From the NCBI GenBank assembly GCA_902781095.1, contig CACZHW010000012.1, positions 1 through 64,000 on the forward strand: a stretch of DNA of 64,000 bases, in the 5' to 3' direction. Below, piece after piece: positions 8,853 through 16,870 of this stretch. The DNA comes from an uncultured Eubacteriales bacterium (GTDB lineage Bacteria; Bacillota; Clostridia; Christensenellales; Aristaeellaceae). Every line of letters starts with the position of its first letter. Within the stretch, counting starts at the first letter, position 1. Below the pieces are notes generated by a model that saw only the letters and a program-made list of their open reading frames with translations, made no database searches and was not told the DNA's origin. The translations under genes were made by a program, and so were the position numbers.

Positions 8853-8881
8853 TTCCTTCTGCACATTTTTTGTGCTATAAT
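8853..8881 (+). promoter_or_regulatory. Extended -10 promoter of the 5'-nucleotidase gene
   Basis: TGCTATAAT (TATAAT at 8876-8881) with a weak TTCCTT (8853-8858) at 17-bp spacing sits about 50 bp upstream of the TTG start. Confidence 0.65.
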
Positions 8882-8932
8882 AGCCATGGTCAATTTGTCC
8901 AAACCAAACGACGCAACTGGAGGGATGTTAAG

Positions 8933-10633
8933 TTGAAAAGGATTCTCGCACTGATCCTGGCCGCGCTGTTCACGCTGACCCTGTGCCCGGCCATGGCGGA
9001 TTACACCGACGAAGACTATGCCGCAGAAGCTGCCGTCATCCCGACGAGCCTCGAAGGCAAAACCGTGATCCTGCACTCCAACGACGTGCACGGCAATCTG
9101 GCGGGCTACGCCACCATCGCCTCGATGAAGAAGATCTATGAAGGGCTCGGCGCCGAGGTCATCCTGGTGGACGCCGGTGACTTCAGCCAGGGCACGCCCT
9201 ACGTCAGCGCGTACAAGGGCGCAAGCGCGGTAGAAATGATGAACGCCGCCGGCTACGACGTCGTCACCCTGGGCAACCATGAATTCGACTTCGGCTACGC
9301 ACAGCTGATGGAGAACCTGAAGGCCGCCCAGTTCAAGACCATCTGCGCAGACGTCTATCTGGACGAGACAGGCGAGCCCATCCTCGACGCCGCAACACTC
9401 GTGACGACGAAGAGCGGCCTCAAGATCGGCTTCTTCGGCATGGAGACGCCGGAGACCGCCACAAAGGTCAATCCGAGCCTCATCACTGAGGTCAGCTTCG
9501 CCACCTTCGGCGACCTCTACAAGAGCGCACAGAGCGCGATCGATTTCCTGAAGGCACAGGAAGCCGACCTGGTCATCGGCCTCGTGCACCTGGGCGTCGA
9601 CGAGGAGTCCAAGCCCAACGGCTACCGCTCCATTGACCTTTACGAGAACACGACCGGCATCGATTTCCTGATCGACGGCCACAGCCACACCGTGATGACC
9701 GGCGGCGAGCACGGCGAACCCATCCAGTCCACCGGCACGAAGTTTTCCCACATCGGCGTCATCGTAATCGACAACGAGACCAAAGCCATCGTAAACAACT
9801 ACCTCGTCGATACGGCCGGCATCACCCCCGACGAAGCCGTCGCCGCCAAGGCCCAGACGTTCATCGACGAAGTGGACGCCAAGTACGGCGCCGTCTTCGC
9901 CAAGACCGAAGTGCTGCTCAACGGCGAGCGCGACCCCGGCAACCGTACCGAGGAAACCAACCTGGGCGACCTCATCACGGACGCCATGGTCTGGTACGTC
10001 ACCAAGGAGAGCGGCACCGAGCAGGATGAGCCGCACGAGATCGTCGGCGTCACCAACGGCGGCGGTATCCGCGCGACGATCCAGCCCGGCGACATCACAA
10101 TGAAGGACATCAACACCGTGCTGCCCTTCGGCAACACCGTCGCGGTCGTCTACGTGACGGGCGCCGAGCTCCTGGAAGCGCTGGAAGCCTCCACCTTCTC
10201 CACGCCGGAGGCCATCGGCGGCTATCCGCAGACCAGCGGCATCGTCTGGACGCTGGACACCACCAAGCCCTTCGACCAGGGCGCGCTCTATCAGCTCAAC
10301 GGCAAGGACACCACCTACTACGGCCCCGCCTCCATCCAGCGCGTCACCATCGAGAGCATCAACGGCAAGCCCTTCGATCCCGAGGCGGTTTACGCTGTGG
10401 TGACCAACAACTTCTGCGCGGTGGGCGGCGATACCTACAACGTGTTCGGCCGCGCTTACGCAGCGGGCACCACCTTCGACACGGGCATCCCGATGGACGA
10501 GGCCGTGATGGCGTACATCACCGAGGTGCTGGGCGGCGACATCACCGCCGAGCAGTACGGCGAGCCCTCCGGCCGCGAAACCCAGATCCGCGAAGAGGTG
10601 ACGGAAGAAGCCGCCGAGGCCCCCGCCGCCTGA
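8933..10633 (+). CDS. Secreted bifunctional metallophosphatase/5'-nucleotidase
   Basis: A 566-residue protein. The TTG at 8933 is chosen because GGAGGG precedes it by about 10 nt and the signal peptide (LKRILALILAALFTLTLCPAMA) begins there. Metal-ligand motifs of the calcineurin-like phosphatase domain are visible: SNDVHGN, DAGDFSQG, GNHEFDFGY, DGHSHT. The C-terminal substrate-specificity domain has TNLGDLITDAM, NGGGIRA and LPFGNTV. It hydrolyses extracellular nucleotides to nucleosides and phosphate at the cell surface. The length matches the family; no wall anchor is seen. Confidence 0.94.
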   Translation: MKRILALILAALFTLTLCPAMADYTDEDYAAEAAVIPTSLEGKTVILHSNDVHGNLAGYATIASMKKIYEGLGAEVILVDAGDFSQGTPYVSAYKGASAVEMMNAAGYDVVTLGNHEFDFGYAQLMENLKAAQFKTICADVYLDETGEPILDAATLVTTKSGLKIGFFGMETPETATKVNPSLITEVSFATFGDLYKSAQSAIDFLKAQEADLVIGLVHLGVDEESKPNGYRSIDLYENTTGIDFLIDGHSHTVMTGGEHGEPIQSTGTKFSHIGVIVIDNETKAIVNNYLVDTAGITPDEAVAAKAQTFIDEVDAKYGAVFAKTEVLLNGERDPGNRTEETNLGDLITDAMVWYVTKESGTEQDEPHEIVGVTNGGGIRATIQPGDITMKDINTVLPFGNTVAVVYVTGAELLEALEASTFSTPEAIGGYPQTSGIVWTLDTTKPFDQGALYQLNGKDTTYYGPASIQRVTIESINGKPFDPEAVYAVVTNNFCAVGGDTYNVFGRAYAAGTTFDTGIPMDEAVMAYITEVLGGDITAEQYGEPSGRETQIREEVTEEAAEAPAA

Positions 10634-10656
10634 CAAGACCCGTTTGTATCCGCAAA

Positions 10657-10686
10657 GCCCCTGCCGCAAGGCAGGGGTTTTCTTTC
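10657..10686 (+). terminator. Rho-independent terminator after the 5'-nucleotidase gene
   Basis: CCCCTGCC-GCAA-GGCAGGGG (10658-10677) is followed by TTTTCTTT. The GCAA loop and stem core are nearly the same as in the terminator at 12397-12424. Confidence 0.92.
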
Positions 10687-10859
10687 GCGCATACCCCTGT
10701 CTCGAGCAGTCGCTCCCCTTCGATTGTTCCGCCGCCCCCGAAGCAGTTGAAGCTTTCCATGCGTATAATATAATCAATAACGATATACAATCCGTCGCCG
10801 AACCGCCCGCGTCAAGCGAAAACAGCCTGCCCTGCAATGCAAAAGGAGTGTGCCGCCCC

Positions 10860-12382
10860 ATGGCTGCCAGGCGCGTCAATCCCCTTCGTTCCGACAACAT
10901 CGCCGCGATGTACTCATCGACCGCGATCGCGATGATTTTCACCTCGCTGACCGGCGTCATCGCCGTTTTGATCGACGGAATCATCGCCAGCCGCTTTCTG
11001 GGCTCCGACGTTTACTCGGGCATCGCGCTGCTGAGGCCCTTCACCAGCGTGGTCATGCTGCTGGCCAGTTTTCTCTCGACCGGCTGCAGCTTCGTCTGTT
11101 CGCACCAGGTCGGCATGGGCGAGACCCGGAAAGCCAACGAGGCCTTCAACCTGACCTCCGCCATCGGGCTGCTGTTCGCCGGGCTTCTCATCCTCGTCGC
11201 CGTCTCGGTTCCGGATACGGTTCTCCGGCTGTGCGGCGTGTCCCTGACCAAGTATCCCGAGCTGAATCCCCATATGTACGGCTACCTGCGCGGCTATATG
11301 ATCGGCCTTCCAGCCTTTCTGCTGGTCGAGGTTTTCGGTCCCGTGCTGGTGATGGACAACGGCAAAAAGCTCTTCTCCTTCTCCTCCGCCGTGCTCTGCA
11401 CTGCTGATATCCTCGGAGACCTGCTGAACACCCTCGTCTTCCACGGCGGTGCGTTCGGAATGGGGCTGGCCACCTCCTTCGGTTACATTCTGCAGCTTCT
11501 GGTGCTGCTCGTTCACTTCACAAAGCCCAACCACTTCTTCCGGCTGTCGCCGAAACTCATCCGTCTCGATCCGCTCCGGGAAATCATCCGCGGCGGCTCG
11601 CCGAGCTTCGTCAAGCGTGCCGCCCGCTGGTCGGGATTTATACGACGGACGCGGATGTCCTGAACCTGGCCGTCTTCAGCATCCGCTGGATGGCCGCAGG
11701 CCTCGTTTTCGACACCGTCAGCGCGCTGCTGCAGCACTCTCTGCAGGGCATCAAGAGTCTGAAGCTGCTCAATGTCCTTTGCCTTGGGGAGCGCTTTGCC
11801 GTCCCGGTCGCCACCGCATTCGTACTCGGCAGGTTCTACGGCACGAAGGGCATTCTGGCCTCGGCCGGCATTTCCAAGTTTGTCCTGATTCTGCTTCTGT
11901 TTCTCTATGTCTGTTTCCGCCGGAAGGGTCTGCCCAGGCGCTGGGAGGACGTGATGTTCCTGCCGGAAAGCTTTGGCGGCGAGGAGTCCGACAACCTTTA
12001 TGCCGTCATCCGCACGCCGGAGGATGCCATCCGTGAGAGCAGCCGCGCCCACAGCTTCTGTCTCCAGCATGGCGCGGATCCGAAGAAAGCGCACTTCATG
12101 GCCCTGTGCGTGGAGGAGATGACCGTCAATATCCTCGACCACGCGCAGAAGGTCGGCCGGGATGCTGTCTGCGCGGATTTCCGGCTCTTCGTCTCCCAGG
12201 GCCGGATCTGCTTCAGCCTGCGGGACCTCAGCGACCAGTTCGACCCCACCGCCTTTTACAGGCTGCACCTGTCAGACGGTCCACAGGAGCACCTCGGCAT
12301 CCGCATGGTGACCAAAATGGCGAAGGAAATCCGCTACTTCAGCGCCTTCAACAGCAACAATCTGATCATCTATATCGACTGA
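10860..12382 (+). pseudogene. MATE-family transporter fused to a C-terminal HATPase domain, broken by an internal deletion/frameshift
   Basis: The start is ATG 10860 behind AAAAGGAG. Frame 3 encodes the N-terminal MATE half (TAIAMIFTSLTGVIAVLIDG, about 253 codons) to about 11620 and then drifts into nonsense (RWSGFIRRTRMS, stop 11663). Near 11624 the coding frame moves to frame 2 (PLVGIYTTDADVLNLAVF), continues through the last membrane helices, and ends in an anti-sigma-like HATPase domain with an N-box (EEMTVNILDHA) and LGIRMVTKMA. The transporter part totals only about 370 residues; MATE proteins have about 450, so about 80 codons seem missing at the junction. Either the gene is dead or the assembly collapsed there. 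Confidence 0.8.
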
Positions 12383-12396
12383 ACAGCCCGATTCAC

Positions 12397-12424
12397 AAAG
12401 CGCCTGCCGCAAGGCAGGCGCTTT
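12397..12424 (+). terminator. Bidirectional hairpin terminator
   Basis: AAAGCGCCTGCC-GCAA-GGCAGGCGCTTT is a perfect 12-bp stem. It is symmetric, so it can serve both the MATE gene and the convergent gene at 12478-12903. Confidence 0.85.
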
Positions 12425-12433
12425 AAACAGGCT

Positions 12434-12480
12434 GCACCCCCTGTTCTCCGGCGAGAGCAGGGGGTGCTTGTTTCTTTTTA
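12434..12480 (+). terminator. Second rho-independent terminator
   Basis: GCACCCCCTG/CAGGGGGTGC (12434-12443, 12458-12467) is followed by TTGTTTCTTTTT. It backs up the preceding hairpin on the plus strand. Confidence 0.85.
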
Positions 12481-12903
12481 TTTCGAGTTGCTTTTTTTGA
12501 AGAAGCCGAGGACCTTGTCCAAGAAGGACACGCTGTGCTTTATGAAGGAGCTGGTCCACTCGTTGTAGACTTCCCTCTCCGCCGATATCAGATAATCGCG
12601 GTAATCCAGCGAATCCGGATCGGCTCCCTTTTTGAGGACGATCAGCTTTTTTTCCTTCAGCTGTGCGACACAGGTCTCGAGGACGCTCTTGTCGATGCCT
12701 CTGATTTCCATGTGCGTGTTCGAGATCACTTCCATGAGGTAAATGTAGTATCTGTGCGGATCGGATTCGAAGAAACGGTCCGGCACATAGACAGGAACCG
12801 TATCGTCGGGGATGTTGTCCGCATCAATGCCCATCTCCTGGCAGATCGTTTTAACCTCGTCTTCCGACATCTCCCATACGCGGGAAGCCTGTGTCCTGTT
12901 CAT
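12478..12903 (-). CDS. Hypothetical soluble protein
   Basis: A 141-residue protein starting at ATG 12903 (SD AAGGGAG). It is acidic and mostly helical with no membrane segment. Recognisable stretches are MSEDEVKTICQEMGIDADNIPDD near the start and a lysine-rich end (FLDKVLGFFKKSNSK). I do not recognise the family. It is last in a minus-strand run that begins with the SpoIID-like gene, and the convergent terminators at 12397-12480 close the run. Confidence 0.65.
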   Translation of the reverse strand: MNRTQASRVWEMSEDEVKTICQEMGIDADNIPDDTVPVYVPDRFFESDPHRYYIYLMEVISNTHMEIRGIDKSVLETCVAQLKEKKLIVLKKGADPDSLDYRDYLISAEREVYNEWTSSFIKHSVSFLDKVLGFFKKSNSK

Positions 12904-12958
12904 CTTCTCTCCCTTTCTGTCGCTTCTCCCTGAAATCTGATGCCTTACGCCAATCATA

Positions 12959-13510
12959 TCACGAAGCGGCTGTCATCGTCAATCGGGCTGCAAGGACGCA
13001 GCCTGCCTCGTGCAGGCCGCTCCGGTCGTGTTCCCGCAGCATGACCGCTGCCGGCGCGCGCAGCCGTTCCGCCTCCGGCCATCCCGTCCGCCCGGGGTCG
13101 GGCAGGCGCAGCGCCTCCAGCAGAAGGCTTGACCCCCGCCGGCTCCACTCCCCCTCCGAAGCCGCGCTGCGCATGAGACGCAGCGCAAACGAGACCGCTT
13201 CCGCAAGCGCGCCGTCGCCACCCGGCATCCTGAGAGCCCGGGCCGGCTCCTCTGCCCGGCGTGCTATCTCGCGCAGGCGGGCGGCATCGGGGGAAAGCCA
13301 CAAAAGGCCCCATTCGTTCCTGCCTTCAAAGCCCGCCTTTTGAAGCGCACAAAGCGCCGAAACCCGGTCGCCTTCTCCGGCCCGGCGCAGCGCGTCGGTG
13401 ACCAGCAGCGCCTCGCCCGGCGCCGCAATGCGCACGAAGCCGCGCAGCCCGCAGCCCAGCAGGATTCCGCGCGCCTCGTCCCGCAGGCAGGCCGCGCTCA
13501 GAGCCGCCAT
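12959..13510 (-). CDS. Hypothetical Arg/Ala-rich protein
   Basis: A 183-residue protein. The ATG at 13510 lies inside the end of the DUF1934 gene (13-nt overlap), which argues for translational coupling. The composition is dominated by Ala, Arg, Leu and Glu. It reads as mainly helical (LREIARRAEEPARALRMPGG, EAVSFALRLMRSAASEGE), with no recognisable catalytic motif and no signal peptide. I do not recognise it. The coupled position and the lack of a better frame support that it is coding. Confidence 0.55.
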   Translation of the reverse strand: MAALSAACLRDEARGILLGCGLRGFVRIAAPGEALLVTDALRRAGEGDRVSALCALQKAGFEGRNEWGLLWLSPDAARLREIARRAEEPARALRMPGGDGALAEAVSFALRLMRSAASEGEWSRRGSSLLLEALRLPDPGRTGWPEAERLRAPAAVMLREHDRSGLHEAGCVLAARLTMTAAS

Positions 13511-13929
13511 TGCAGCTGCATCCTCGCGGAGTTGGAAAGCGCGCCGTTTACGTAAAGATCGTACTCCAGCAGGAGTTCTCCCCGTCCGTCCGCTTCCGAC
13601 CATTCAAGCCCCCGGCTCTCCACTGCCATGTCCAGCGCGCCGTAAGGTGTCGTGTATTCGCCGTCCAGCCTTCTGCCCGGCGAAAAGCGCAGGCGGCCGC
13701 AGGTCTCCCCGCGGCGCACCATCTCGGCCTCCGCTCCGCGCAGCGTCAGCTCGATGTCGTCGTGCTGGCCTTCCCGCGTCTCCTCCCAGAGCAGCCGCCG
13801 CTCCCCCGCCGCGCCGTCCACGACGCTGCAGTACCCGGCGTGCTTCTCTTCATAGCTGTCGCCGTCCGGCGTCGTAAAGCTTGTCACGACACGCAGCCGG
13901 CCCTTTCTCCCCAGCGGCTTGCTGTCCAC
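13498..13929 (-). CDS. DUF1934 family (YwiB-like) beta-barrel protein
   Basis: A 143-residue protein. The GTG at 13929 is favoured because GGAGG lies 7 nt upstream; a GTG at 13935 touches the SD. The sequence has the alternating beta pattern of the DUF1934/YwiB calycin-like family, with a conserved LEWSEADGRGELLLEYDLYVNG end and RRGETCGRLRFSPGRRLDGEYTTPYG middle. The biochemical role is unknown. It is sandwiched between a polytopic membrane gene and a coupled unknown gene. Confidence 0.82.
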   Translation of the reverse strand: MDSKPLGRKGRLRVVTSFTTPDGDSYEEKHAGYCSVVDGAAGERRLLWEETREGQHDDIELTLRGAEAEMVRRGETCGRLRFSPGRRLDGEYTTPYGALDMAVESRGLEWSEADGRGELLLEYDLYVNGALSNSARMQLQWRL

Positions 13930-13948
13930 TTTCACCCCTCCGTCTCTT

Positions 13949-15400
13949 TCAATTGCTGCCGATCTCTTTGCCGCCGCATCCGGGCACGAGCCCCGGCAGC
14001 ATCAGCCCGGCGAGCAGCACCAGGCCGGAAGTCAGCGCCGGCCGCACCAGTGTCTCCCCGGTGACGGGATAGCAGCAGCCAGCTGCCGTCGCAAACAGCA
14101 GCAGGCAAGCGGGCAGCCGCAGGCCGGGCTCCGACAGGATCCCCACGATGCACAGGCAGTCAGTTGCCAGCCAGAGCGCCATGGATCCGCCCGGCACCAT
14201 CCACAGGGCGCACGCACTGACGAAGAGCCAGAGGCGCAGCCCCGCCAGTTTCTTCCGCGCCCAGGCGCAGGCACCCGCGTAACCCGCGAGCCCGGTCAGT
14301 GCGATCCCCCGCATCAGCGCGAGGAAATGCTGCTGCGTGTAGAAGGGCGACGCCAGCGTCTCGGCGTCCAGCTCCGGCACGCGGCGCAGCAGGAAGAATT
14401 CCGGCATCTCCTCCATCGCAGCGCGCGGGAACAGCGCCGAAAGATTGGGCGAGCCGGAAGCATAGGGCGGCGCCTCCAGCAGCGCGCCCAGCGGGCTTGC
14501 CAGCGCCTGTGCGGCCGGCATTCCCAGAAGGGCGGCCGGCACCTGGCAGGCAAACGCGATGCCGAGCGCCAAGACAGCGTAGCGGATCGACCGCGCGCGA
14601 CCGTTCGCGGCGAAGGGGATACGCTCACCCCGTTCCCTGCGCAGCGCCGCCCACGGCAGGATCAGCAGCAGGACGCCCGAGAGCGCGCAGGCGAACCCCA
14701 TCAGGGCTGCGCTCTTCCAGTCCTTCCGCGGCGCACTCAGCGCGAAGGCCGCCAGCAGCACCGCCGCCACCTCCGTCTGCGCCGCGCAGGCCGCGCTGAG
14801 GAAGCCCTGGGGCAGAATCAGCAGGAGCAGCAGCGCGGCGTCCGCGCGCGCGGCCTTCATCCCCCTCCGCTCCGCTTCATTCGCTGCCAGCAGGCACAGC
14901 GCCTCCTGGCACAGGATGCACAGCAGCTTGACGGGATACATGTCGTAGACGGGCCCGCGCGTCAGCGCATAGAGCAGCGTCAGCATCGCGGCGGAGCAGC
15001 CCGCGCCGCTGCCCGCGGCAGCCGCAAGCCCGCCCCCGTCCATCGCCCGGATGACGGGCTGAATCTGCTGCTGATAAAAAAGCGTCTTCTGGTTGATGGC
15101 CAAAAGGCCCATGACGAAAGCCAGCGCGAGCAGCCCCTGGCGCAGCAGCAGCCTTCCCGTGCCGCCGCGGTGCCTGAAGGCCGCGGCCCCGAGCAGAAGG
15201 GCCTCCGCTGCGGCGCTCTCCAGCAGGAAGATCAGCCGGTTGTCCCACCCGCCGATGTCGTTGAGGTTGGACAGCGGGCCCGAGGAGACGTTCCAAGCAA
15301 AGGTGAGCGCCGTCAGGGCCAGCGCGGCCAGCAAGCCAACCGGGCGCGGCCGACCGAAAACGCGGCGGGCTGCGACGGCCGCTTTCCGCTTTTCATTCAT
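13949..15400 (-). CDS. Polytopic membrane protein, probable GT-C-like partner of the upstream gene
   Basis: A 483-residue protein with about 11-12 hydrophobic segments. Its ATG (15398-15400) overlaps the stop of the upstream membrane gene by one base (TGATG), so the two are coupled. Both share a layout: after an early helix comes an aromatic/Asp segment (NDIGGWDNRLIF here, ADYDSFLCKWV upstream) and later a PVYDMYPVKLL / PVYDLYSIKLL segment. This suggests an ancient duplication of a GT-C type glycosyltransferase, here probably degenerate. It may work on envelope polyprenyl-linked sugars; that is inference. Confidence 0.65.
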   Translation of the reverse strand: MNEKRKAAVAARRVFGRPRPVGLLAALALTALTFAWNVSSGPLSNLNDIGGWDNRLIFLLESAAAEALLLGAAAFRHRGGTGRLLLRQGLLALAFVMGLLAINQKTLFYQQQIQPVIRAMDGGGLAAAAGSGAGCSAAMLTLLYALTRGPVYDMYPVKLLCILCQEALCLLAANEAERRGMKAARADAALLLLLILPQGFLSAACAAQTEVAAVLLAAFALSAPRKDWKSAALMGFACALSGVLLLILPWAALRRERGERIPFAANGRARSIRYAVLALGIAFACQVPAALLGMPAAQALASPLGALLEAPPYASGSPNLSALFPRAAMEEMPEFFLLRRVPELDAETLASPFYTQQHFLALMRGIALTGLAGYAGACAWARKKLAGLRLWLFVSACALWMVPGGSMALWLATDCLCIVGILSEPGLRLPACLLLFATAAGCCYPVTGETLVRPALTSGLVLLAGLMLPGLVPGCGGKEIGSN

Positions 15401-16818
15401 CACGCCGCACCCCCTTCCGCCGCAAGCCTGCGGTTTTCCCGCATCGCCTGCAGGAGATCGCGCGCCGCCAGGGCGAGCGCGCACAGCATCATCAGCGCCA
15501 ACACGCGCTCATCCACCGGCCGCTGACGCGTCAGGAAGGTCATGTAGCTGCCCAGGGAGGCGCCGACGACCAGCAGCGGCATAAACCGCCTCTCCGGCCG
15601 CTGCGCCGCGTAGAGCAGGGAGAGCATGTCGGCCACGAAGAAGTACCGGTCGTGCATCTTGGGCAGCACGAAGGGCAGAAAGAGGGCGAAGAAGAGCGCG
15701 AGGTTCAGCGTCATCTCCGGGCGAACCTCCTCCCTGTGCCGCAGCCAGTAGCAGACGACGGCCAGCGTCAGCAGCGCCGCGGCGATGAGCGCCGCCTGCT
15801 GCAGCGTCGGGAACAGGTCTTCCGTCAGGTAGCCGTTGGTTCCGTCCCACTCGATGCCCCGGATAAAGCGCATCCACGTGTACTCCTGGCTGGAGGCAAA
15901 CTCCAGCATCGGAAAGAAGACGTAGAGGTTGGGCGCGTTGTACGTCAGCCGGTGGTAGTACTGGCCCATCGACTGGCCGGCGTACACGGACAGCGCGTCC
16001 ATAAAGCCCCTGCCCGCCAGCAGCGCCGGGATCATGGTGAGCAGATAGGCTGCGAAAAACGCCATCGCGTGCTTCGGTTTGAAACGGCCGTCCAGAAGGC
16101 CCATGAGCACCACGGGGAAGACGAAGATCGTCTGCAGTTTAAAGGCGAAGGCAAAAGCCAGCGCCGCCGCGGAGCGCCACGGCCGGCCCTCCATCAGGCA
16201 ATACAGCGAAAGGATCACGGCAAACGCGTAGACCGTGTCGCACTGGCCCCAGCAGGCCCCGTCCAGCAGCACCGTCGGCAGAAGCGGCACGATCAGAAAA
16301 ACCGGGAGCCGCGCCCTGCGCCCCGCCGCGCTGCCCGCCGCGGCCATCATGGCCAGCGCCAGCGCGTAGTCGAAGGCGACGGAAAGCAGCTTGATCGAAT
16401 AGAGGTCGTAAACCGGCAGGCGGGAGATGACCAGCAGCGCGTACTGGTAGAGCAGGTTGTAATCTCCCACGTTCTCCGCCAGTGCGCGTACGCCCGTCTC
16501 CCTGAAATACTGCACCCATTTGCACAGGAAGCTGTCGTAATCCGCCGAGGCGAAATCCAGCATCGACGCGCGCGCGAGCACGGACAGCCCCAGCACCGCC
16601 GCACAGAGCATCATCGTCCTGCCGCCCGGCCTGTCCACGTGCACATAAACCCCGAGCGCCGCGCCGAAGACGGCGGCCATGAAGGCGGAAACCGCCGCCG
16701 CGTCGCCGGGGCCCGCCAGGTGGTTCAGCCTGCCCACAGGCCCTGCCAGAAGCAGGGCAAACAGCAGGAGCGTCATCCCCGCCACCAGCGCCGCGTCCTT
16801 CCATTGCCTCTTTTGCAT
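15400..16818 (-). CDS. GT-C-type membrane glycosyltransferase (mannosyltransferase-like)
   Basis: A 472-residue protein with about 11 membrane helices. The first external loop carries acidic residues (FASADYDSFLCKWVQYF), as in Gpi18/GT87-like polyprenyl-phosphate-sugar transferases. It also has the DGACWGQCDTVYAF motif and a C-terminal PKMHDRYFFVADM segment typical of that family. The expected role is sugar transfer from a lipid-linked donor on the outer face of the membrane. It lies 52 nt after the SpoIID-like gene and is coupled to a second membrane protein. Confidence 0.78.
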   Translation of the reverse strand: MQKRQWKDAALVAGMTLLLFALLLAGPVGRLNHLAGPGDAAAVSAFMAAVFGAALGVYVHVDRPGGRTMMLCAAVLGLSVLARASMLDFASADYDSFLCKWVQYFRETGVRALAENVGDYNLLYQYALLVISRLPVYDLYSIKLLSVAFDYALALAMMAAAGSAAGRRARLPVFLIVPLLPTVLLDGACWGQCDTVYAFAVILSLYCLMEGRPWRSAAALAFAFAFKLQTIFVFPVVLMGLLDGRFKPKHAMAFFAAYLLTMIPALLAGRGFMDALSVYAGQSMGQYYHRLTYNAPNLYVFFPMLEFASSQEYTWMRFIRGIEWDGTNGYLTEDLFPTLQQAALIAAALLTLAVVCYWLRHREEVRPEMTLNLALFFALFLPFVLPKMHDRYFFVADMLSLLYAAQRPERRFMPLLVVGASLGSYMTFLTRQRPVDERVLALMMLCALALAARDLLQAMRENRRLAAEGGAA

Positions 16819-16870
16819 AGTTCCTCCGTGATTTCCAGTTCTTCGTCCTGCCGGAGCCGCTCCGGACCCC

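Noticed and set aside
11449-12036. Long frame covering the MATE junction
   Set aside because: It reads Arg/Pro-rich shadow text with no membrane helices; the true frames on both sides are recognisable.
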